A stretch of DNA of 64,000 nt from Chlamydomonas sphaeroides (lineage: Eukaryota; Chlorophyta; Chlorophyceae; Chlamydomonadales; Chlamydomonadaceae). Shown piece after piece: positions 23,001 through 33,500 of the stretch. Location: the NCBI GenBank assembly GCA_001662425.1, contig BDDC01000197.1:24578-88577 (forward strand). The letters run 5' to 3'. The notes beneath the pieces were generated by a model that was not told the origin of the DNA, ran no database searches, and saw only the letters and a list, made by a program, of their open reading frames with translations. The translations under genes were made by a program, and so were the position numbers. Numbering within the stretch: position 1 is the stretch's first letter; every line of letters begins with the position of its first letter.

Positions 23001-23746
23001 CCGGCCCAGGGGCTGTAGCGCAACACGGCCGGACGCCGGACGCTGAGCCGTTCCAGGAGGCCGCGTACCAGCCAGGGTGCTGGCAGAGGGGCCGACCGCA
23101 CCCGAGCAAGCCTGCCTCACCAATCCTCACGTGCCGAGCCCTCCCTCACAGCACCCCGCCTGACCCTGCCGTACCCTTCATTGCCCTGCCGTACTCTCGC
23201 CTGCCGTGCCAGGTCGACCACCGTGACTACAAGTTGTACGAGACCGGACCCCTGACGGACGACCCAGTTGAGGGTGAGCCGCCGGACTGCCCGCCGGGCT
23301 GAAAGGAGGCCCGACTGCCACCACTTCGGCAGCACCCCCGCACAAACCGGGGTGGTACTCTCTTTCGGCCCTAAAAGTTGAACACACTATCGTAGCTCGC
23401 GGCCGCAGCCCCTGGCGGCCCCCGACCTGTGTTTTGCGGCGCCTGCGCGTCATGCTGGGTTCCCCGGTGTCGTATACCCGGTGTCACAAGCGCCTGTCGC
23501 TCACCTGCCGCTCTGTCCTGTCGCGCAGAGCCGCTGGATGCGGTCGAGACGGAGCTGATGCGGCTGACGCGCGTGCGCGATGTGTTCGAGGCCAAGCTTC
23601 GGGAGTTGGGCCCCATCCCGAAGCACAACGCCTTCGTAGCGGCCCAGCTGACGCTGCTTCACGACCAGCGGCGCGAGGCGCTGACGCGGGAGATTGAGCG
23701 GCTCAAGCAGGCCGTGCAGCGGCTGCGGGGAGGCGGCGAGCTGTGA
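20002..23746 (+). CDS. SET-domain protein methyltransferase (Rubisco LSMT/SETD-like) with signal peptide
   Basis: About 362 residues in 13 phase-compatible exons: 20002-20187, 20346-20420, 20689-20775, 20928-20957, 21153-21182, 21379-21456, 21687-21758, 21903-21960, 22374-22437, 22664-22753, 22937-22976, 23213-23273, 23529-23746. The split-SET order is intact: N-SET block GVRGIFTTQ near residue 54, the S-adenosylmethionine/NH motif LDLANHDP at about 205-212, the Tyr motif VTITYGN (Tyr 244), then SDELLLYYGF. A substrate-binding-like helical domain and coiled C-terminus follow (LRELGPIPKHNAF). Family knowledge implies lysine or histidine methylation of a non-histone protein. Unusually, the N-terminus is a classical signal peptide (ISRAAIALLLGLLQQSAA), and three N-glycosylation sequons are present (Asn 44, 153, 176). 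The two 10-codon exons 4 and 5 are least certain. Confidence 0.88.
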
Positions 23747-25776
23747 TGCACGGCGCGCAGCGCTATGACGGAGCTTGGGCGAGGGACGGGGGTGCATGGC
23801 CGGCGGCATGGGGGCTAGGGATGGGTGTCGTCGATGTTTGGTGTGCGGAAGGCGGTGTCGGCGAGCGTCGACGTGGTGTTGCGTGGCTGGGCGTGGCGTG
23901 AGTTAACGGTACCGGTATGTTGGGGATGGAGCGTGACGGCCCCACGCCCGCCGCGGAGCTCGCCGCGGAACCGGCCGCACGACGACTTGCGGTTCTCGGA
24001 CGGGATGCCTTCGGCATTGGGCCCGGGCTAACGCTGGGGGATTGCAAACTGGAATGTTCGGCATTGCACACACACCGTGCGGCTCACCGTGGCCGGGTGG
24101 CGAACTATTTCGAGGCGCGCGGTTAGGCATTTCCACGGTGGGCGTGCAAGTACTTGGGCGCGTGCTGGACTGTGTTGCGAGGACTGCCGGATGCATGAGG
24201 ATGACGTGTGGGCCGCTGCGGCGGGGCAACTGCCGAATGAGCTCGACGTCGCTGATGCGGGGGGTGTTGCAGCACCTGTTATGCAGTATGCACTGTTCCT
24301 CACAACGTAGGCGTGATGATGCAGCTGCTACTCAATGAAATGCCCTACATTGGGTGCACCGGCCGCGGGCGTGCGCAGCGTGCACCGGTGTGTCGACGTC
24401 GTGCGGGCTCCGGGCTGGCGTGCGCCAGGACCCAACCGGTGGTGCTTGTGGCTTGCCGGCAGGTAGCGGCTGCAGGTAGCGACCAGGACGTGGCGCCGTG
24501 ATCCGTGGCTCCATGGTTGAGGATGTCAACGTGTGCATGTGCAATTCTACTCATCGGCACAGCAGCTGCACGGCCTTCGGTACTGCGCAGGTACAGATAC
24601 GCCTGGCACGTGTAAGCAAGCGGCCCGCTGCTTCCTCAGGAGCGCGCGTGTGGCCTTGCTTGAAATGAGCGCCTGCGAAGTCCTCACAACACGCCTTCCG
24701 ACCGCATCTCACTCAGGCTGCTGCGGCACGCCTTGCTGACCGCGCGTTGGCATACGGGATCAGGCACACGGGGTGGACGGCCACCTGCACGGGGGCGCCA
24801 TGGCGGATCACGCGCAGCGGGCGCGAAGGAGGGCCCGCACCAGGCCCCTTCACCTGCAGGGCCATGCTCGGGTGCATCAAAAGACACAAAGGGAAGGACG
24901 TGAAGCCCTCAGAAGACGTCAACAGAGGCGAGCTCTCGTTGCCTTACAGTGCCGGGGTCAGCATGTGCCGCGCCCCGCGCGTCCCTGCTCCTCGTCTGCT
25001 CACTCGCCGCAGTTCATCTGCTCACTGGCCGCATGTGATTGCTTTGGTCGATTAGATATGCATACCGTATCCACGCGCACGCCGCCTGCCGGACCGCCCG
25101 CGCAGGGCAGCGGCGAAGACCAATCAACACCGAACGTCCCGCTGCCGCGCCGCCCAGCAAGATGCCGAGCCAGCGACACGACCGGCACCTCGGAGACACG
25201 CATACACATACACACACGCTGACCATCACGGCCGCGTGACAGGCACCAAAACCACTTGAAACCACGACACCACACAACAAACGCTTGCCACCACCAAACA
25301 CGCCTGCCACGGCACCCTCGCCTCAGTCCTCACCACGCCGCCGCGGCAGGTGCCCCCCATCATAAGCTCTGGCCGCCCCGCCGCCGGCACCAGCCCCTAC
25401 CAATCTGCTCACATACGTCACGGCTCTCTCTCGCTCACAGCGCGACACCCCACTCCGCACCTCCCTAGCCAAAACTGTCGCGCACCGCGCTCACACAGCT
25501 GCAGGCGGCCACCGCGCAACAACTGCCATGCGGCCGTCCGCCCCGCTCGCTACGCTGCTGGCACCATGGCCGCCGTACCGCACAGCCACCGCCTGCCTTG
25601 TAGGCTGAGGTCCGCGCCGGCCGCAGCCGCCATCAGTCTTGCGAGCACCCGGCGACTGCCCGTGCGCGGTGCGTCCGGCTTGCGGCTGCCGCTCCCTCCC
25701 GGCTGCCGCCCCGCGCTCCTGCACCAGCTGCTGCGGCCGCCTGCCGGTCCCTGCGGGCTGCTGCTGCTGCTGCTGC
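23747..25776. other. Convergent intergenic region, 2 kb, no gene recognised
   Basis: Lies between the 3' ends of the SET gene and the DUF1995 gene and should hold both 3' UTRs. TTACA at 24944-24948 (TGTAA on minus) is the nearest poly(A)-like motif for the minus gene but is about 830 bases away. A short CA-rich microsatellite is at about 25198-25220. Open frames at 24747-25222 show no recognisable protein features. Confidence 0.4.
25198..25220. repeat. CA-rich microsatellite
   Basis: An interrupted (CA)n tract, cacgcatacacatacacaca. Short and intergenic. Confidence 0.6.
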
Positions 25777-28329
25777 TTACGGCTGCTGCTTCAGAGAGTC
25801 CTGGTTGAACGTGAACTCCGTCTTGATCCGGTCGAAGATCGACTGGCGGCGGGCGTTGTGGGCAGGGCAGGGAGCAGGTACGTGAGGTCGCGCCCAAAGC
25901 ACCGCGCGCGACGAAGCGACGCAACGCCTTAGCGCGCCGCGGCCCTCGACCCGAGCGCCCCTGCTCCACCTCAGCGCGAGCCAAGCACACCTCCCGGCCA
26001 GTCAGTCCACGGGCGCTCGCTCGCACCCACCCAGCCACCCACTCCACCCGCTCCAGCCCGCCCAACGCCGCCCACCTTGTTCATCATCGAATCGGGCCGG
26101 TCCCGCAGCAGCGCCTCCACATCCTGGTACGTGGGGGCCTCGTCGCGGGTGGCGATGCAGTCGTTGCTGCCGCCGCGGTTGGCCAGGTGGATCTGCCAGC
26201 GGTTGGGGTGCGCGCGCAGGGTGCTGCGGGAGGGACATGAGGGGCATGGGGGCAGGTTCGCTTCAATGGCGGGGATAGCGTGCGTTTAGGTCGTGGTTGG
26301 GAACGCTACCGCGCGCTAGGCGAACGCGCTGGGGCTGAGATCTTGCGCTTGGCGAGCAATAGAATGGTGTTCCCCCGCAGCGGTGTGCATGGAGCGTCGC
26401 GGACGTCAGCGCTGGAGGACAGGATGCGATGTGAGGTGGTGGGCGCTGGGGGCCGGCCGGGGCCCGTGCTTGCGCTGACTTGCTTTGTGACAACATCACG
26501 GGAGCTGCCCTGGCTGGCAGCTGCCTGGTGGCCCCTAGCCTCGGCACAACGTGGCCAGTCAAGGCGGTGACGTGGCTTCGCAGCAGTCCCACCGCAGCGC
26601 TCCGGTGTGCCCACGCGCATGGGCGGCCACCAGTGATCGCCCATCAGCGCTATGGCGGCGTGATGCAGGGCTACGAGATTCTCCAGAGCCGCCGGTATGC
26701 GAGGCTCTACAAGGCTCATGGAGCTTTCCGCCAGGCGAAGCCTACACGAAGAGCAGCGCCCTGGCCAAGGCGCGGGCCGCACCCAGCCGGAGTACGCTGC
26801 CGCACACGCACCGGACGATGTCGCCGTACACGCGCAGCTGCTTGAGCGTGTAGGTGGGCGTGAAGGAGGCGATGAAGCGCTCGGCGTCGGCCTTCTTCTG
26901 GCCGAAGCCCAGGTCTGACACCAGGTTGCCTGCGCCCTCCCATTGAGGGTTGACGATGACCACCAGCGAGGGGGCGTTAGGGCCGTTGCACAGCTTGTTG
27001 AGCTGCGGGAGGTGGGGCCGTGGGGCGAGGGGGGCTCAGGTGCAACACGATGGACAAGAGGACGTGTTGTGCTGCGTGCAGCAGGTCACAGAGCACACTG
27101 CCGTGAACGCTGCTATGGGCGCGGCGGGACCATTATTGAGGCGAGGGGGCGAGAGCACGGGGAGCTTGGGAGTTTGGGAGGCGCCAAGGGTGGAGCGAGC
27201 TGACATGCGCGCGTGTGTGCGCGCTGGTGTTGGTGATGGGATGTATGCAAGGGGGGAGAACGGCCTTGGGGTTGTACGGAGGCGTGGAGGGGAGCAAATA
27301 CGGGGGAAGATGGGTCACGTGGGGCTGGGGTGGGGCTGCAAAGCACATCGAGTTGCGGGCGTGCACAGGGTTATGGAGCGACCTACGCAGGGTTGTAGGT
27401 ACAGAAGAAGCAAGTGGGCCAAAGCGTGTATGGGACAGGCTCCTGCAGACTGTGCAGGCGTCGCTCATGGCGCGGGGGTTGTACGCGAGCGCAGGGAGCG
27501 GGCAGGGGCCACGGGGCGTGGGCGACCGCGCCACTAAGCGTAGTAAAGGGCGCGGGCGAGCTGGCCGTTTCTTGACGGCACGCGCAGTCGGTGGACACGT
27601 CGTCATATAGAGTCATGTTGCCATGCTGTGCCAACCCGCGGGTAACGACGGCCACGGGTGCAAACAGGTGCCGGAGCCACACGTCGGGCCAGTGCCGTGG
27701 CGCCCCACCTTGTCAAGCGTTGCTGCCGTGGGAAACAGCACGCACGCCAGGCTCTTGCCGGTCCAGGCACCAACGGCGTCGCCTTGGTCCCAGATGGCGC
27801 CAGAGAGCGGGCCCTGTAGGCCCTCGGCCTGCTTTATGGTGCGGAGGATGGACTCGACCATCGGCTGGGCAGCCTTGAACTGCTGGCGGATGCCGCCAGG
27901 CCTGCTCGCAAGACAGCAGCGGTAGCACGTAAGAAAGCGTGCCGCCGGGTGAGGCAGCCTTGACGGCGCGTCGCGCTCACCAGTCGTCGAGGTCTGTCGC
28001 GCCAATCAGTGGCAGGAGGAGCTCCACCCGCTGGCGCTTCACGCCATCCCGCCAAGCGGCCTCAATCGCCTGGGCTGCTTGCTGAGACTGAAGCGCCGGG
28101 CCGTCGGGAATGGGAATGATCCGGTTGGGAACAGACGTCGACTGCCTGCAGGCGGCATCGCGGTCCAGTGAACGCTGCCCAAATCGAGGCAACTAGGCAG
28201 TGCGATGTCCTACTTGACCTCAGCCTTCTCGCTGGTGCTGGCGACGCGAGTCACGAGCCTCATACCGCGAGAGGCCCCCATACGAGGACACCCGCGGGCA
28301 CCCGCTCCGACCGTCCGAGTTTGCAACAT
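25777..28329 (-). CDS. DUF1995 plastid protein, LPA3-like
   Basis: DUF1995 proteins include Arabidopsis LOW PSII ACCUMULATION 3, a chloroplast factor for photosystem II assembly. Six phase-compatible exons: 28329-28214, 28145-27981, 27901-27709, 27002-26812, 26223-26076, 25842-25777, giving 292 residues. Exon 1 encodes a typical transit peptide (Arg/Ser/Ala-rich, ending near RLVTRVASTSEKAEV). The mature part opens with NRIIPIPDGPALQSQQAAQA. Family-typical blocks follow: LLLPLIGATDLDDWPGGIRQ, WDQGDAVGAWTG, LACVLFPTA, PSLVVIVNPQW, and a C-terminus with HPNRWQIHLAN, SIFDRIKTEFTFNQDS. The 700-base intron 3 may hide a short extra exon. It is shorter than Arabidopsis LPA3, so it could be another DUF1995 paralogue. 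Confidence 0.85.
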
Positions 28330-28779
28330 CTTCGCTAGCTTGGCGGATTCAAGGACGAGACTTGCGGAAGGTAAGCGCAGGCACTTTGTCGCGGCTGATG
28401 GTTCGGCGCTGCCAAGGGTTTGTGAGGCGGCAGCTGCAATAAAATGCACACGGATTGTATATGGTAGCTATGCAATTGGGCAACTGTGCGACTGGTGTCG
28501 GGCTTGAAGCGACTCAATGCGCCCCATCCAGTCGTTCGCACGACATGCGCGACAAGCTTTATAAATACACCAGCACTTCACCAGCATTGCCAAGGTTAAT
28601 ATCGACATCTGCTGCTGGCCTCTTGCACCCATCCGCCATTTGCGGGACCAAGCCCGATAGCAACAGTTCCCGCTCCTGAGAACCATATGATTTCATTCTG
28701 CTGATCGCACGTTGGCAACCCGGCGGAGTGTACCCTGAATCACACGGTTTACCCCGTCTACCATACCCCGTCCCTGCCA
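28330..28779. promoter_or_regulatory. Divergent upstream region of DUF1995 gene
   Basis: No coding frame recognised between the DUF1995 start and the tentative plus-strand small gene. It should contain the DUF1995 promoter. No named element seen. Confidence 0.35.
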
Positions 28780-29292
28780 ATGCTCCGCCGAGCTGACCTT
28801 GTCTTCGCCGTGGGGTGAGAGTTCTTGAACGACAAGGACCACTTCAGGCTCAAGGAAAGCTCTCCCTGTCTAGACTTGCACTGTGCCGCCAGGAGCCCCG
28901 CATGCGGTTCACCGTACGCCAGTGCCTGCTTGACGCTGGGTTCGTCCACCGTGGGCCCGCGCAGCGTGGGCATCGCGAGCGGCTGGTTCATTTTCGGAGT
29001 CCCATTGCGGGTACGTCGCTTCCCTGCAGCCTTCCGGATGCACTTGTCGCGCAGTTGCCAGTTATTTGGGCGGAGTGGCCAGGTGGCAAGGGAAGTCGCC
29101 GTGCCGATGCTTAGGTTCTACCCATGTACGACCGGACGACCTCATGCTTACTGTGGATCTCCCCATGTTGCATCCCATCGGCAGAGTTCATCCCTAGCTC
29201 GTCAGCGTCAGGAGCAGGCAGCGCAGCAGCCGGCGGCGGCTGCCGGTGGCGCCGCTGCCACGGCTGCTGCCCCCGCCTCACCTGGCAAGTGA
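28780..29292 (+). CDS. Tentative small membrane protein, 86 residues
   Basis: Three short exons join in phase: 28780-28814 (MLRRADLVFAV, donor GG|GTGAGA), 28893-29010 (acceptor GTGCCGCCAG, donor CGG|GTACGT) and 29185-29292 (acceptor CATCGGCAG). The start resembles a short organelle-targeting sequence. The middle is weakly hydrophobic (GPRSVGIASGWFIFGVPLR) and the tail is Gln/Ala-rich. This would suit a small inner-membrane subunit, but no family is recognised. At this GC content, compatible junctions also arise by chance, so transcript evidence would decide. Confidence 0.3.
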
Positions 29293-30188
29293 CGGCAGCT
29301 CCTCAAGCAGTGGACTATGCGGAGCAGAGGCGGCCAAGGCCAGAGGGTCGTCGCCGCAGCCAGCTATCAGCAGCCCGTTTCTGGCGGCGTGCCAGCCTGA
29401 CGGTTGCGGGCCTAGCGGCGCCGGCGCCATTGGCATGGAGCTTGCTTCCGTTGTCTAAAACCGCGCAGCAGCCGGAGGCGGCAACCAGCGCAGGCCCCGC
29501 AGCCTAGGGCGCTGGGCGACTTATGAGCGAGCCCACGCGACCAGTGCACCCGAGTACGGTCGGCCTAGCCAGATAGCACCGGTTATCTTATGCTGATTAC
29601 CCGCTGTGAAGCCGGCAGAAAGGGAATAGTTCCTGCTGGGTGCGCAGCGCCCTCGCAGGCTAGCTCACACGTTGTGGGCTTGGCGGGACGTGCGGCGCAG
29701 CGTGAGGCGTGCGCACCGACCGGCGCAGCTGCTTGCAGTCTGCTGGCCGCGCGATGCGTCCCCTCCCAGCGGGCGCGCTGTGCTGCGACCACCGCGCTGC
29801 TCACGGGGCCAGCAGGCACGGCGGTGCTCATCGTCCACCCGCGATGAAGGCGCTGTGGGCTGCTGTTGACGGCACTGCCCTGCGCGGCTAGGGGCCGCGG
29901 AGGACGAGGGCGTAGGCCACAAGGCCCGGCTGAGAGGCGTGGGCGTGTCGGCATGTGCAGGCCGAGCAGGCGCCGTTCTGGTGTTCCGCCAGGGTGTGGT
30001 GCAGCCAGCGCGCAGGGCGGCGTGTCCCCCTTGCGCGCGGCCGTGGCTGCATCTGTGCGGCGCTGTGCTGGCCACGTGAGGCGAATGCACCCTGCTGGTG
30101 CAGGTCTCGGCGGCCGAGTGGGCGAGTCCAAGTGCATGCACACTACGCCGGCCTCTGCGACAGATGGTTCCGGCGTTCATGTGCTCCC
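29293..30188. other. Intergenic, no gene recognised
   Basis: Contains overlapping open frames on both strands with Arg/Pro/Ala composition and no motif. It lies beyond the 3' end of the giant coiled-coil gene. Confidence 0.4.
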
Positions 30189-30193
30189 TTACA
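30189..30193 (-). terminator. Putative TGTAA polyadenylation signal of giant gene
   Basis: TGTAA on the minus strand about 330 bases after the stop at 30521. Strand and spacing fit. Confidence 0.45.
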
Positions 30194-30520
30194 AGTTTTC
30201 GTTGCTTGTAAACAATCCGCTCACCCCCGCGTTCACGCCGTTCGCCTGCGGGTGGCATGCCATGGCTATTTGCGCAGACCAGCCGCAGCTGACCAGCATC
30301 AGCGTGCACAGGATGCCCAATAACGTTACTACCGTACCATGCATTCTTGTGGCCCTTCGGCCAACAGCCCGCATGGGCGTTGCCCGGCTGGCGCCCGTAG
30401 GCTGGGCCGTGCGACAAGAACAGAAAGCAAGATGTCACATGCCGATGCCGTATCGTCCTTGTCATGCAGCAGGCCCCCTAGTCACCTCTCACCAAATCCC
30501 CCTATGCCTCCCACTCCCCG

Positions 30521-33500
30521 TCACCGACCTGACAACTTGGCCCACCGCTCCCTCGACAGCGCGAGCGACTCACCGCCCGCTTCGCCTCCCCGGCTCGAAG
30601 CACCAGCCGCGCCGCCGCCAACACCCGCCCCGTACGACGCAAGGCTATGACCCCTCGACGGCGACAGCATCTGCGCCGCACCTGGCGCGTCGCGAGCCCC
30701 GATGCTTGAACCGTACCCGTACCCCGCGGTCGCCGAAACGCCCGCACCACCGTACCGCCCGCCGCCGTACCCATACCCCGCACCAGCCGTGCCCGATCCG
30801 TACCGCCCCGTGAGGGTGCCGCCGTTGCCCGCCGCGGCTCCGGAGCCCGAGGCCACTCCACGTGGGCTCAGGTACGACCCTATGCCGGCGCTCGAGCTGC
30901 TGCCTGTTCCCGCCGACGCGGCCCCGCCCGTGTAGCCTCCGGCGGAGTAGCCACCGGCGGCATAGCTGCTGCTGGTCAGACCCGCGTAGCCTGCGCCAGG
31001 CGAGCGGGCCCGGCCGGCGGCGCGCTCCGCGCTCGCCACGCCGCCGGACGGCCCCGCCGAGGCCTCGCCCAGGTACCGCAGCGCGCTGCGCAGACCCGCT
31101 TGCTGGGCCGTCAGCGAGGCCACATCCTCCGCCAGGCTCAAAGACGAAGACGCCGGCGGCTGATTCCCGGCGCCGGCGGGGCGCGGGCCGGGCTCGGCGC
31201 CGCCGCGGTATGAGGGCGGTGGACCGCCCTCGCGGGGTGTGTGCGGTGAGGCGCCGCCGGCTGGGCCAGCGGGCGCGGCGGCGGCGGCGGGCCGGACCCC
31301 GGCCTGCCTCGCCAGCTGGCTGCGCAGCTCGTCCAACACAGCCTGTCGGTGCGCCAGCTGCGAGGCCACCAGCTGCCGCTCCTCGTGAGCCGCCGTGGCT
31401 TGCTCCTGTGGGAGGGAGGGCGCAGTCGCGTGGGCGGCGGCGGACCGTCGGCTGCAGTGCCAGGGTGACCTGGCGGGACGTACCAACGCGCGGCACGGAG
31501 CCTGGGGTCCCGTTGGTTACCGCCGCGCCGCGCCGCGCCGCGGCCCTGGCGGTTGCATCCGCCCCGCTGCAGCAAGGCAGCGAGATGCGCACGACAATGC
31601 AAGTGACGCAGCAGGGGGACGGTGCTCGGGACGTACCAGCGCGCCCTCGAGCGCCTCGACCAGGGCTGCGCCCTGGCGCGCCAGCAGCGCTGCCAGCGCG
31701 CCCACGTCGGCCTCGCCGTCGTCGTGCACACCGGCGCCCACGCCCGCCAGCTGCAGCTGTGCGCGCGGGCTGCTGGTTAGCACACTCGCCGACAGCGGCT
31801 GCAGGTCCAGCGCTATGCAGCGGCGCAGCGCGTTGGCCAGCTCCTGTGGCGATGTTTGGGGTTTGTTACGCGTGTCAGCACGTTACATACACACGTTTGT
31901 CGAGGACGGCGCGAGCATGTGTGGATGACGGTTCTGAAGTAGTGCGGATGCCGCAAGGTGCCCAAGCGACGGATGTGCCGCTCCCAGGAGAGCTGCGAGG
32001 CCCGACGCGGGCCTGCGGCCCAGGCGCAAGGCCGCATTGTGCGCATACGGCTGCGAGCAGGACGCACGTACCGAGGACAGGCGCGACAGGCGCTGACACG
32101 CCGCGTCCAGCCGGGCGCGGTTGCGCGCAGTCTCCTCTCCTCGGCGCTGCTGCTCGGACGCCAGCTGCTCGCGCAGCCGCCGCACGACATCCTGCGTGGC
32201 AGGACAGGGACGCGGCCGCCACGCATGAGCTTCCGAAAGAGCCGACCCCCTTCCACGCTCATGGTACCCTCGCCTGCCGCCCCTGACACCCAACTGCAAT
32301 CCCGCACTTCCGGCCGAACCACCACGCAGCGCGCATCCCCACGCCAGTCCTTTGCTCTGGCTTGCCCGGGCCCCGCCACACCTTCTTAGACTGGTACCGC
32401 GCGTGCGCGTCCTCGCCCCAGGCTCGCCACTGCAGGATCTGCATCTGCAGCTCGTGCACCGCAGCCGAGGAGGCTGCGGCCGCGACTGAGGCCGCGGCGG
32501 CGCTGGGCCCGGCTGGGAAGCCCGCGCCCAGGCTGCCGTTGGGACCGGCGCCCGGTGGCGAGGCCGCGGCCGCGGCGGCTGAGGCGCTGGCTGCGGCGAT
32601 GCGGGCGTTGCTGGCAATCTGCGTCCGGGTGAGGTCCAGCTCGCGTAGCAAGCGGGCGATCTGTCGGCGAGGGCAGGGCGAGGGCGGCGTGCAGCGCACA
32701 GGTAGGTGGCGTGGAAGGGTGTCGTGGCGAGCGGACCTGGGCAATCATCGTCCGGCAGCGCCAACCGCTGCAGTAAGACCGGCAGCGCGTGCAACCGGAC
32801 CCCAGCGCCCTGGCGCACCTCCTCGTCTCTGTCGCGGAGCAGCGTCCTCAGCTTGAGTGCCGCAGGGTCGCTCGCCGGCGAGCGAGACTGGGGGTGCGGT
32901 GCGCCGGCGCCCAGCAGCTCGGGGTGCTCGGCGTCGTATATGGGGTTGTCGTAGGAGCGGGCTAGCGCGCTGGCCGGAGACACGGACGCTGACGGCGGCG
33001 CCGCGCCGCCGGCGCTGGGGCCGCCGCGCGCTGAGCCGGGCGGCAGCGTGGGCGTGTGCGCGCCACTATCCGGGGCCGAGGCCAGGCGCGCCTCGAGCGA
33101 CGCAACCTGCGAGCAACCAGGCGGGGGCTCTTCGTTGGCCAGCGGCCCACACACCGCGCCAGCCCAAGCACCCAACCCTGGCGTGTCCAAAGCTCCCCAG
33201 CCAGGCAGCTACCATCGCGCACACCTGATCCTCGAGGCGGCGGATGGTCCGCTCGCTGTCCGCAAATCGGCCCTGCAGCGCCGACACGGTGCCCCGGTAC
33301 TGCTGCAGCCCCGACTCTAGCAGTGCCCCGGCCTCGCCGCCGCCGCTCGCGCTGGCGGGCGAGCGGGCTGCGTCTGTACCAGCACCGCCGCCCGTTGCAC
33401 GCTGCAGTAGGTATTAGAATGTGCAGACGCAGCAAGAAAGTAGGCCGTTCAGTCCAGTGGAGAAGCAGAGGGTTGATGACCGGCCTTACTGCTCATGCCC

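Noticed and set aside
28895..28925. CCGCATGCGG palindrome next to GTACGGTGAA, reminiscent of group II intron domain V
   Set aside because: The stem-loop order and bulge of domain V are absent, and no reverse transcriptase or intron boundaries are nearby.
29866..30813. 315-codon plus-strand open frame
   Set aside because: Arg/Pro-rich with no motif, and its end overlaps the giant gene's last exon antisense.
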